A stretch of 44,973 nucleotides of DNA, taken from Chara braunii (Eukaryota; Streptophyta; Charophyceae; Charales; Characeae). Within the stretch, counting starts at the first letter, position 1. Each line of letters starts with the position of its first letter. The notes below the pieces were generated by a model. It was not told where the DNA came from, made no database searches, and worked only from the letters and a program-made list of their open reading frames with translations. This document shows, piece after piece, positions 33,083 to 42,058 of the stretch. The stretch spans positions 111,600-156,572 of the forward strand of contig BFEA01000342.1 in assembly GCA_003427395.1 (NCBI GenBank), in the 5' to 3' direction. A program made the translations under genes and the position numbers.

Positions 33083-33478
33083 CAACTTGAAAGGCAGGCA
33101 GCTGGCTACGATTCTATACCACCTCCCTGCGGAAGTAACCATGACTGCAGGGGTTATTCGTTTCTGTCTCCTTTCCTGTGGAACATGAGGTGACTGCCTG
33201 GGCTGAGTATGAATGAGATGGGAGTCTGGGACAATGTACCATAGTTTTTGTGGGGCAATTCTGGGGACCGTCTACATGAGGTATTTACGGGTTGGGACAA
33301 TATGTTACGGATTCTGAGGGATAATGAGACTATCAGTCATATGGGGGCAAACAAGGGCTCTAAGGAAGCCTGCAAATGTACGAATGGGACGGGAGGGGGT
33401 GTGTGCATATGAGGGGGTGCCATGACTGTTGTGTGTGAACACGAACAGGGAAAAAGAGAACAACAAAAAAGAATAGAG

Positions 33479-34093
33479 ATGGAGTTCGGAAACGAGAATG
33501 ACAGCAACGTCATCAACAGGCCTAACGAGCAGCAGCCAACAAGACAGGCTGGAGAATCAAGCTCCAGAAAAAGGAAATTGTAAGTGGGATTTGACCACAA
33601 TCTGGTCATAAACAGAGGGGGGGGAAAGCAAGGGACCCGGGGGCCGTCACCTCTTAGAGAAGGGGAGCCAATAGTCCTCCCATCGGACAACGAAACTAGT
33701 GGTAAGGAAGAAGGGAGCCTAGGGGGAAGGCAGAGGATAGAGGAGGAGGAGCTCATTGAGGTCATAGACCTCAGCAGCGAGGACGAAGAAGATGAAGTGA
33801 CAACACCCACCAAAGAAGTACGGGGAAGAGAGGAGGACCCGGGGGAAGAAAATGACAAGTGGGTAAGAGAGTTTGGGCTGACTTTCAGCGACTGGTTTGA
33901 TCAATGGGCCAGTATCTTGCGATATCAGTGGGCAATGAAGGGGAAGGAAAAGTTGAGCGGGGGAGAGGACATATCCCCAACGACCTTCTTCACGGAGGAG
34001 ACACTCCTTTAGCTGCAAAGGATAAAGAGACAAATGCAACAAGAGATTGATGATCGTGCAAGGGAGGCTCGGCGTAGGGCAACTGGGCAGTAA
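33479..34093 (+). pseudogene. Acidic 3' ORF with SUMO-interaction-like motif, element B
   Basis: A frame of 204 codons runs from ATG 33,479 to TAA 34,091-34,093, with in-frame TAA (33,581-33,583) and TAG (34,010-34,012). The N-terminus is polar and ends in a basic patch (SSSRKRKL). The centre has EELIEVIDLSSEDEEDE: a hydrophobic V-I-D-L core followed by serines and acids, the classic form of a SUMO-interacting motif. The C-terminal part has a Trp/Phe-rich helix (FSDWFDQWASILRYQWAM) and a charged helix. It lies between integrase and the polypurine tract, the position of env-like genes, but I see no signal peptide or transmembrane segment. An acceptor-like GAACACGAACAG|G ends 30 nt upstream. 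It is not evidently related to Gag2 of element A. Confidence 0.5.
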
Positions 34094-34123
34094 GGGGATA
34101 GTAAAACTTAACAGGGGGATTAG

Positions 34124-34142
34124 TTAGAAATTGGGGGGGGCT
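34124..34142 (+). other. Candidate polypurine tract and 3' LTR start of element B
   Basis: TTAGAAATTGGGGGGGGC, then TG at 34,142 (TGATACCTGG). A G-rich purine tract ending right before TG, 30 nt after the last ORF of B, is the standard plus-strand primer and LTR junction. The matching 5' LTR was not found by eye. Confidence 0.5.
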
Positions 34143-35040
34143 GATACCTGGGGAGACAGAACTGCCATTTTGAGTTTTGCATTGGAACTTTCTGAGAATG
34201 CATTGCAATGGGACAATTTTCTAACTGGAAGCTAGCCAAGAACTGGTTAGCTAGTACTACCTTGCACAAATAGTTGCTTCTTCAGGAAGGGCATGAAGGA
34301 TGTCGCACTTAAGAACGGAACTATGAAAGGTTAGGGTTGTTTAAGAAAGGCAAGGGAAAACAGAGGGATCTAGATGAGACGGGTCTGTAATGTTGCTTTT
34401 GCATTCGAACTTAGTCTCCTTCTTGTTTTTTTTGGAAAAACTTCGACCTGACAAGACTAGTAGAGGATAGATAACCAGTACAAGTACTCGCTCCTTTCGA
34501 AGATATGAGCATTTTTGGTAATAAGAGGGGGACTGGGGATGATTGACTCTGTCTTGAGAGAAAGGCAAGGGTGTGTGGATTGTTAAAGATTGGAAGAATG
34601 AAAAAAGTCGATGGCAGAGAGTTTCCTTTTGAGAATTGTGTATTCATGGTTCAATGAGTCATGACATGAGTTCTTGCGAGAGGTTAGGGGACCTATGGGT
34701 AAAGAGGCATAAGAAACCCTCTTCCCTAGGAGCCTAATCCAACCTATCCCAGACAAGTCCAGAGCAGTGACAAGGCATGAGAGATCAGAAAGAGGAAACA
34801 CTGGTTGAGCAAATAATTTCCGCAATGGTTGAACGGTCGGGCGGGCTAGTGCTGTTTGGGGTCGTGAGCCTCAAATTGAACACTAGACGCTAAATCGAGT
34901 GTATGTATGAACATGAGAATGGTGAATGGCACGAGACAAAAGGGCAAAGGCATGCGTAAAACCCAAGAGATAGCCACCTTCTAACCTCCGAGATAGAGAT
35001 AGGATCCGTGTCCTCGAGGCCCACCCCCTCGGGCGCTAAC
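34142..35040. other. Possible 3' LTR of element B, non-coding
   Basis: About 900 bp without a credible gene. It would be the 3' LTR of B if the junction at 34,142 is correct. Confidence 0.35.
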
Positions 35041-35233
35041 ATTGGAAATGGACAAGGATGGCCCTAACCAAGTCGTCCGACTGAAATGGATAAGAATGAC
35101 CCTAACCAGGCTGTCCGACTGAAATGGATAAGGATGGCCCTAACCAGGCCGTCCGATGGAAATAGATAAGAATGACCCTAACCAGGGTGTTCGACTTAGA
35201 ATTGGAAAGAACGACCCTAACCAGGTTGTTCGG
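35041..35233. repeat. 38-bp minisatellite
   Basis: About five imperfect copies of a 38-bp unit containing GAAATGGATAAGAATGACCC and TAACCAGGCTGTCCGAC. Confidence 0.85.
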
Positions 35234-35324
35234 AATGACCCCTTACAAGGGTCATTCTTTGGAATTGGCACTGGGGACCCCTTGCATGATTGCTTGAGAT
35301 GGTCAAGATTGAGAAGAGCTGAGC

Positions 35325-35565
35325 CTTGGAAAAGATATAAGACTGTGCGTTGGAAAGGACGTTGGACCCAGCCTTGAAAAAAAGATTGGACTCAGCATTG
35401 AAAAAAATATTCGATTGAGCCTTGGATTGGGACTGAGCTTTGGATCTGGATTGAGCCCTGGAATTGGACTGAACATTGGAATTGGACTGAGTCTTGGAAT
35501 GGGCTTGAGCATTGGATTTGGATTGAGCATTGGAATTGGAATGAGCACTGGAAATTGCATTGCAT
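35325..35565. repeat. 18-bp minisatellite
   Basis: Degenerate tandem copies of an 18-bp unit such as TGAGCATTGGAATTGGAA. Because 18 is a multiple of three, the complement reads as a false Asn-Ala-Gln-Ser repeat protein; there is no support for it being coding. Confidence 0.85.
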
Positions 35566-35599
35566 AAACAGGGGACCCTAGGCAACTTGAAATGGACAT

Positions 35600-36480
35600 G
35601 GAAATATCATTGAAATGGATTTCTCTTTCCTTCTAGTCCTTGGCCTCAGCAACAGGGAAATACCGGTGCTTGCACCGCGACCCCAAGACCTCTATCCCTT
35701 AAATGAAAAAGTCTCAGCGCGACCTGTTCCTCTTACAAGAGGATGAGGGTTAAAGGACCAAAACACCTACCACTTGGATCGGTGCGGGACGTCCGGAACT
35801 GACCCCGACAATGAGCTCTGGTCGGGGAGTTCAAACAGCGCCTCCTGTTGAACGCCTAAACGTCAAAGGGTGAGAAAACCAAATGAGCGAGACTCGCGCC
35901 GCGAGAGAGTCATTGTCATCTAGTCTATTTTGCTACTCTCCAACCACATGCCATGTCATAGAGGGGTGTCATGGCCGTTTGGGTCGGACCTCGGCTGCTC
36001 GCGCTAAGTTGGGTGGCACTGTCCAAGGGGAGAGGCTGGCGTGGTACCGGGTGCAGGCCGCCACCACCACGGGGTATTGACACTGCCCTGCCGGAACATT
36101 ACAACCTTTTCGGGACTAATTGCGAGGTCTTTGTAACTGCACTCGCGGACTAATTGAGAGCCCCAACTCTCTTGAAAGAAAGAGGGCGGATCCAGAAAAT
36201 TATCACTCGAGAGGAACGATTCGCGAGGAACGTTCGTATGGCTAGAGGAGGCCCTGAAAGGCTTGGATTGGACCTGTCTGCCAGACGTGAGGAGGAACCT
36301 CAGTATTGGTGCTCGCCACGTAAGAGAAGAAAGGTCGGACCGAGTAGGAGGATGAGGCATCGTTCGTTGGGGAGGAACTGATCACTCTTCCTTTTGTGAA
36401 GCGGACGGGCTTGTGTCCTTGACTGCGGTTGGTGGGCCAAAGGTCTGCGTACCTCCGAGTGAGAACCAGTCGTGCGATGG
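35600..36480. other. Gene-free stretch downstream of the minisatellites
   Basis: About 0.9 kb in which I see no convincing gene, RNA or repeat. Confidence 0.45.
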
Positions 36481-36519
36481 GGACATCGCGTTTTAAGTGG
36501 GGGGAAGGTGTGCCATCTA

Positions 36520-36920
36520 CCAGTGAAAATGCATGCAAAAGACTTGTATAATTGGCTTTCCATGGGCCTGAGAAAAGGGGGCCTAGCAAGATGCCCAGGA
36601 CAAAAAAGATTTGTGTAATTGGTTTGAACGAGCTTGAGAAGAAAGGTCTGATAAGGTGCCCAAGAAAATAAGTGCATAAAGGACGAACTGAGTACCACAC
36701 ATGGAAAGATAAAGCAAAAGGCAAGGAATGACAAAAAGGTGATATGCATGCGGAATTGGCAGGACCTGAGAAAGGTCAGGTCGAATGACTCGGGGGAAAT
36801 GTATGTGGATTTGGCAAAGCCTGAGCTCCGGGGAAGGTTGACGGGAAAACATGGATTGCATGGGCCAAAAGACCCGAAGGAGAGAAAACATTGAAAACAT
36901 GGATTGCACAGGCCGAGAAA
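36520..36920. repeat. Degenerate ~70-bp repeats
   Basis: Phrases recur at roughly 70-bp spacing, for example ATAATTGGCTTTCC / GTAATTGGTTTGAA followed by TGAGAA, and AAAACATGGATTGCA twice (36,847 and 36,895). Divergence is high. Confidence 0.5.
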
Positions 36921-37320
36921 CAGATCGTTTGTGCATGTTCTAAGAGTAATGAATAAGACGAAACCAGAATGGTGTCTGCTCGAGAATGTTTTCTCAATGA
37001 AATGGGAAGATAGATTTGAGATTACGAAGCACTTAGGTGAGTTGTGCCTGTGTTCATTGCTTCGAAGTGGGCATCACCACAGCAAAGGCGGCGGTTGCAC
37101 CGGACGAACATCCCCCTTCCGGAGCAAATGCCTGACATTGAGCCACATCCAAAAACATGCCTACAATTTGTTAGCAACAATGCCAAGGCATATAAAGAGA
37201 AAACCAACCGTGTTATGACAACAAATTGTCACCCTGGGAATAAAGTCAGCAGGCCCGTAAGCTAAGTGCATGAAGCAATGAGAGTTTTGTCTGCTTCATG
37301 TTACTGAAGTCGAAAGAATT

Positions 37321-37939
37321 TTGGGTTGCCCTGCTGGCAATACAGAATTGACTGAAGAGGAAGTTCGCGTCTCGATTGATGGAAAGATAAAGAAGCAGAA
37401 CTATGATGGAAATGAGCAACCTGGTTTAAGTTGTAGGGAAAAAAGAGAAGCCCGAAAAGGAACCTTTGACTCCCCCCATACCCTCCTCCGCCCCAAGGGC
37501 GGAAACTCAAAAGGAAATCCTTGAGAAAGGAACGGGAGAAGAACAAAACGAACCCTGGCAAGCAAACTACCTGTCTTACCATGCCCCCTCTCCCCCTTCA
37601 TCTACATCCCCCAAACCCCTACTAACTATGGATTGGTGCGCGATGAGGAAATCGCGAATGAGTGGGGGGAATGTGTCGGGACTGGTGAGTCCCGAACGAC
37701 TTCCTGTCACTCAAGAAACTGTATATGGCCAGTTTGTGCACGACAGAGAAAACCGGAGGCAAGAAGGATGGAAGGATCAAGGCTTAGGTATAGACGCCAG
37801 GAACCTAGGAGCTGCCCAAAGTCGTCGGGACCAATGGACTAAGAAGAAAACTGACGGAACGGGGAGTGGCGGAGGCACGCAAGAAAGCGGCAAAGGCGAC
37901 CCTTCTCCCGAAACGGAGAAGGACCGCCAAGAAAAGTAG
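37321..37939 (+). pseudogene. Hypothetical hydrophilic ORF with frameshift
   Basis: I do not recognise this. One frame (37,321-37,430) reads NTELTEEEVRVSIDGKIKKQ. After a +1 shift near 37,435 a second frame stays open to TAG at 37,937-37,939. It has a Pro/Ser-rich segment (EPLTPPIPSSAPRAETQKEI), a central SPERLPVTQETVYGQFVHDR and a Gly/Ser/Glu/Lys-rich tail. The composition resembles disordered linkers of retroelement polyproteins, and no domain is visible. It may be a chance frame. Confidence 0.3.
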
Positions 37940-38084
37940 TGGCAAAGGATGCGCACTGCAAAGAGAGAGAAGAAGCAAGGGAATGGGTGAATGATACGTA
38001 AGGCGCCGACAGGAGAAAACGTAGTCGGGCCAAGTAGGCCGCCAGGACGTGGCGGCAAGGGGGGCCATCGGCCAAGTGAGGACT

Positions 38085-38470
38085 CGCGCCCGGCGGGACA
38101 AGGTCTCGGGGACCGCATGAGACCAAGACGAGATGCGGTACCGGCGGGACAAAGTGTCGGGGACCGCATGAGACCAAGCAGTGGGGCGGCACCAATGGGT
38201 CAAGTGTCGGGGACCATATGGGAGCAAGCGAGGGTGTGGCATCAATGGGCTGAATGTCGAGGGCCACATGGCACCAATGGGACTAGGGTCGAGGGCCATG
38301 AGGGGCTAAGCAAAAAATAATAAGTACGGTACTAGCACGGGACTACTGTCGGGACCATGAGGGGCTAAGCAAAAAAAAAGCAGTACCGGCGGGACCACGG
38401 GTGGAACCGGTACCAGCGGGACGGGCACCAGCGGGACTAGTGTCGGTAACTAGTGCGGGACAAGTGGCAG
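38085..38470. repeat. Degenerate GC-rich repeats (~60 bp)
   Basis: Imperfect units built on GGCGGGACAA..GTGTCGGGGACC and GCATGAGACCAAG, repeated at least six times, with a second phase CCATGAGGGGCTAAGCAAAA occurring twice (38,294 and 38,352). Confidence 0.75.
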
Positions 38471-38807
38471 GGATCTGTGACGCCCCAAGGAAAAATTGCG
38501 GCACGGTATGTGGTGTAAAAAAAATAAAACAAGTTGCACAGTCAATATCGGAGGGCCAAAATTATTAGCACCACTAGTGCAAGTGGGAGCGAGCGGGAAG
38601 GCCAAAAGAAAAATAAAAAGTGAAGAAACGGGCAACGGGAGGCATGGAAGCAACCCGAAAAATCTCGGATTAACCTCCCCCAAGAAAACAGGGCCAAAAG
38701 GAGTCAAACATGGAAAAAATAGGCTCCCGGAAAAAATCGGTGCATGGGGGTCCACCGTTTGGGAGAGAGGAGGGCTAATGGTGGCTCCCAAGGGCATGGA
38801 AGGGCCA

Positions 38808-38836
38808 CAACTGCAGTCCGAAAAATAATGGACTGG
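38808..38836. repeat. Hairpin module alpha, copy 1
   Basis: Stem CAGTCC (38,814-38,819) pairs with GGACTG (38,830-38,835) around loop GAAAAATAAT. The loop is shared with the copies near 39,418 and 39,741, while the stems differ. Confidence 0.8.
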
Positions 38837-38875
38837 CCCTTGGGCAAAGGAAAGGCCAAAACTAAGAGGAAGAGG

Positions 38876-39049
38876 CAAGAAAAGGGCCTTAACGGCTAGT
38901 TGACACTTGGCTTGCAAAAGAAAAAGAAAAAGAAAAAGAAAATGAGAGAGAATAAGACAAGGAGGGTGAGAGGGAGTGAGTGAGTTGGCCGTCCGTTGGG
39001 ACTGCAACAAGTAGGGACTGCCAAGTCCCAACTGTCCAAGAAAGGAGGG

Positions 39050-39080
<31 letters not shown>

Positions 39081-39230
39081 GAAAAGGGCCTTAACGGCTA
39101 GTTTACACTTGGAATGCACAAAGCAAAAGAAAAGAAAAGAAAATGGGAGGTGAGAGAGGATGAGTGAGTTGGTCGTCAGTTCGGACTGCAACAAGTAGGG
39201 ACTGCCAAGTCCCAACTGTCCACAAGTGGA
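38876..39230. repeat. Direct repeat pair with internal poly(A)
   Basis: Copy 1 (about 38,876-39,040) and copy 2 (about 39,079-39,222) share GAAAAGGGCCTTAACGGCTA, an A/G-rich tract, GAGTGAGTTGG and GGACTGCAACAAGTAGGGAC, then TGCCAAGTCCCAACTGTCC. They are separated by a 27-A run (39,050-39,076). A third, more diverged relative ends near 40,670. Each copy contains a small hairpin GGGACT-GCCA-AGTCCC. Confidence 0.85.
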
Positions 39231-39368
39231 GGAGAAAGAAAAGGAAAATAAAAGAAAAAGTAACGTAAAAGGGGGAAAGTCAAAAGAGCACTAATGGACG
39301 AAAACGGTCACCTAGGGGAGGGATTTTGGACCAGATTCACTTTGGCAATGTGGCGGTTACAAAGGACC

Positions 39369-39695
39369 TTGATTTTCTTTGATTTATGCTGAGAAAATGA
39401 AAGAAAATCAATGCCCCATGCAACCGAAAAATAACGGATTGCATGGGGGAGGGCAAAAACAAGTTTTGAGTGCACCGGGAGCCGAAATTGAGACCGGATG
39501 CACTTGGAAATTAGCCGCTTGATTTTCTTTTGGTAGGAGGCTAGTTGGGGGAAATTGAGGCAAGGAAAACAGCCCCTAGTGCAGTCTGAGATACAACGAA
39601 CTGCATAAGGAGGGACAAACGTAAGGTTTTGGGCCTCCGGGAGCCAAAATTGAGCCCGGATGCCTTAGGAAAATTAACGCCTTATTTTCCTTAGG
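39369..39695. repeat. Two tandem ~165-bp modules of three hairpins (alpha, beta, gamma)
   Basis: Module 1 has: gamma stem TTGATTTTCTTT / AAAGAAAATCAA (39,369-39,411); alpha stem CCCCATGCAA-CCG / CGG-A-TTGCATGGGG with loop AAAAATAA (39,414-39,448); and beta stem AGTGCACCGG / CCGG-A-TGCACT (39,469-39,504). Module 2 has: alpha stem TGCAGT / ACTGCA (39,580-39,605); beta stem TCCGGG / CCCGGA with GGC / GCC (39,632-39,663); and a gamma-like stem GCCTTAGGAAAAT / ATTTTCCTTAGGC (39,661-39,695) with one mismatch. Loops are similar between modules; stems differ but stay paired. Confidence 0.8.
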
Positions 39696-39740
39696 CATGG
39701 GGCATGACGTGGGACTGTGGGGCTAGCAAAGTGGCTGTGG

Positions 39741-39768
39741 ATGCAGTCCGAGAAATAACAGACTGCAT
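39741..39768. repeat. Hairpin module alpha, copy 4
   Basis: A perfect 8-bp stem, ATGCAGTC / GACTGCAT, around the 12-nt loop CGAGAAATAACA, related to the alpha loops at 38,820, 39,427 and 39,586. Confidence 0.85.
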
Positions 39769-40161
39769 AAGGATGCCCGGACTAAGGAAAAATGGGTCGC
39801 GGCATACCGAAACACTAGAAAACGGCGCCACGGGTCCAGGGGAGTGCGACGGTAAAACGGCGACGGCACGGTGGGTGTCCCGCGACCAGGAAATTGTCGA
39901 CGGCACTTGGGACACATGGGAATAATAAAAACAGGACTGATGGGTACATGGGCAATCCCAAATAAAAAAATTGGATGTCAACCGGAATGATGTCGGGGGT
40001 CAAATGGACCCAAATAAAAATTGTCGAAAATTGAGCCTTGTCGGCGGCACCACCGGCGGAACAGAAAAATGGAACTAGTACGGGAAGCGGCGGGGACTTG
40101 AGGTGTCCCAAGGGGGAGACCACTAGCCAATGTGAGGAGTGATCGTGAGAAGCAAATGACG

Positions 40162-40229
40162 CCGTCGAGATCAAGGATCTCGACGGTGGAAAAACATTAG
40201 CACCACTAGTGCGGACACTAGTGGGGCTA
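40162..40229. repeat. Two perfect hairpins in succession
   Basis: CCGTCGAGATC (40,162-40,172) pairs with GATCTCGACGG (40,176-40,186) over loop AAG. Then CCACTAGTG (40,203-40,211) pairs with CACTAGTGG (40,216-40,224) over loop CGGA, flanked by TAGC / GCTA. Half of the second hairpin (TAGCACCACTAGTG) also occurs alone near 38,567. Confidence 0.85.
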
Positions 40230-40721
40230 AAAACGGGGAGGGAGAAGCAAAAAAAAATAATAAGGGGAGGGTTGCCCAGCAGTCCGGGGTGTTGTGGACT
40301 AGCTAGGCATAAAAAAACAAGAGCCCAAGGGGCTCCAATCAAGAAACGGGCTAGCCAAGAAAAATCGGAGCCAAGGGGGCTCAAAATGGAGGCTAACGGT
40401 AGGAAAATGAGCTCCCTAGGGGCATGGGCATGCCAACTTCATGGGCCGGGGTGTAACGGCCAACAGTCGGGCATGAACCTGGCCACAATCAAGGCTCTAA
40501 GGCCTAGAAAGAGAGTGCACAACAAATTGACACATGTCACAGCAAAAATAAAAGAAAAAGAAAAGAAAAAGAAGAGAAAAATGAAGGAGAATGAGATAAA
40601 ATAGGAGAAATGAGTGGAGGGGAGTGTGCCGGCCCATTGGGATGGCTGCAGTAGGGACTGCCAGGTCCCAATGATAACCTCACGCCTCCTAGATCTAAGG
40701 AGTGCAAGCCGGATTGCTGAG
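40230..40721. other. Non-coding stretch with small GAGCCC/GGGCTC palindromes
   Basis: No credible gene. It contains a small hairpin (GAGCCC-AA-GGGGCTC) and the third diverged relative of the 38.9-kb direct repeat. Confidence 0.45.
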
Positions 40722-40742
40722 ATATGGCCCTTGGGGCCATAT
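40722..40742. repeat. Perfect hairpin ATATGGCCC / GGGCCATAT
   Basis: A 9-bp perfect stem with a TTG loop. Confidence 0.85.
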
Positions 40743-41416
40743 GTCAACAAAATCTGAATTAAAAAGACAAAAAAAAAAAAAAAATGCAAAAGGGAGAAAT
40801 CCGGTTTTTTTTTTAGCCATGGATCTAAGATCGGATCTCATTGTGGAGAGGAAACAGCCGTTTTTTTATGGGCCAGCACAAAATGGCTAGATCCGGAATA
40901 AGGTGGCAGCCCAAAATGGAAAGAAACAAAAGAGGGAAAAAAACGAAACTGTGCATTTGGCCCAAAAAGAGAGCTAGATGCACCAAAAATTGAAAAATTG
41001 AGTCTATAGGCTCAAGATTGATCCAATAACCACCATGGGGTAGCTCGGAATATTGGTGGCCTTGGATTTCAACCTGATCCAAGACTGAAAATGTGCTGCC
41101 ACTTGGAAAAATGGTCCGGTCTACCCAAGGGAGGCCGAAACTTGAAAAAATCAGGAAAAAAACTCACTAGGTCTTTTTCTCTCAAGTAGGTTACCCCTTG
41201 GACCTTAGAATCAAGGGGGCAGCATTTTCCAAGAGGCAGGAGGCTGGAAAGAGGCCCAAGGGGTAGGCCGAGTTGGTACCAACCACTCGGACTGCATGTA
41301 CCTGGCCGAAAAGAGGCCAAGGTGCCCCCGGAGAGGCCTAGAGGTGAAATATGGCCAAGGGGGTGCCTCAGTTCACCTTGGGATACTTGGGAGCGGCCGG
41401 ACTGCTGTTCCCAGCC

Positions 41417-41424
41417 TATATAAG
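41417..41424 (+). promoter_or_regulatory. TATA box
   Basis: TATATAAG, an exact match to the plant TATA consensus (TATAWAAG). A plausible start region, CCATACTCACACTTGC, lies about 30 bp downstream. The predicted transcript would run through a purine-rich leader, the pyrimidine tract and the 173-bp satellite. No coding gene follows, so this may be a retroelement U3 promoter or a chance match. Confidence 0.45.
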
Positions 41425-41449
41425 TTGGGGATTTAGTCCGCCATACTCA

Positions 41450-41815
41450 CACTTGCATGAGGAGTGTCCATGCTGCCCAAATGAGCCCGTCAGAGTTCTA
41501 AAGGCATTCAGAGAGTAGTGAGGGGAACCCCTACCAGTTTGGAGGTGTGAAGGAGGCTGTGAGCTAGTAGGAGAAGACTCTACAAGCTAGTGGTAGTGAG
41601 GGAGGTAATCCGCCATAGCTCCCAGGCTAGTGGAGAGGAAGGCAAGACTAAGAGGAGTCTCATTAGCCCTCCTAGAGGGGAGGACTCCCTAGTCTTAGTG
41701 GTAGGAGCCCGCGGCAACTTGGAGAAGGAGGAGAGGAAAAAGAAAGACTTGAAGGAGAAGGAAGCCATAGCCAAGAAGGAGTGAGCTTCATTGGGAGTTG
41801 AGACATCCAAGAGGT
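41450..41815 (+). other. Leader-like stretch downstream of the TATA box
   Basis: About 370 bp rich in AG and GTAG motifs. The short open frames look random. Confidence 0.35.
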
Positions 41816-41817
41816 GA

Positions 41818-42058
41818 GTGAAGAGATGTCCCCCCTCTTCTTCTCCCTTCTCATCTCTCCCCTCTCCCTATCCTTCTCCTCCCCTTCTTCTTCTTCTTCC
41901 TCTTCTCCTTCTCCTTCCCCTTCTTTTTCTTCTAGTTCTTCTTTATCATCTTCTTCTTGTTCTTCTTCTTCTTCTTCTTCTTCTTTCCCCTCTTCTCCTT
42001 TCTTTCCCTCTTCCTTTCCCTCTTCTTCCTCTCTCCCTTCTCTCCACCTTCCCCCTGT
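41818..42058. repeat. Pyrimidine tract (CTT/CCT-rich)
   Basis: About 240 bp of almost pure C and T, rich in CTT triplets. It gives false Ser- or Leu-rich reading frames. Confidence 0.95.

Noticed and set aside
35217-35599. Asn-Ala-Gln-Ser repeat protein on the minus strand
   Set aside because: It reflects an 18-bp minisatellite whose period happens to be a multiple of three; composition changes with the repeat, not with codons.
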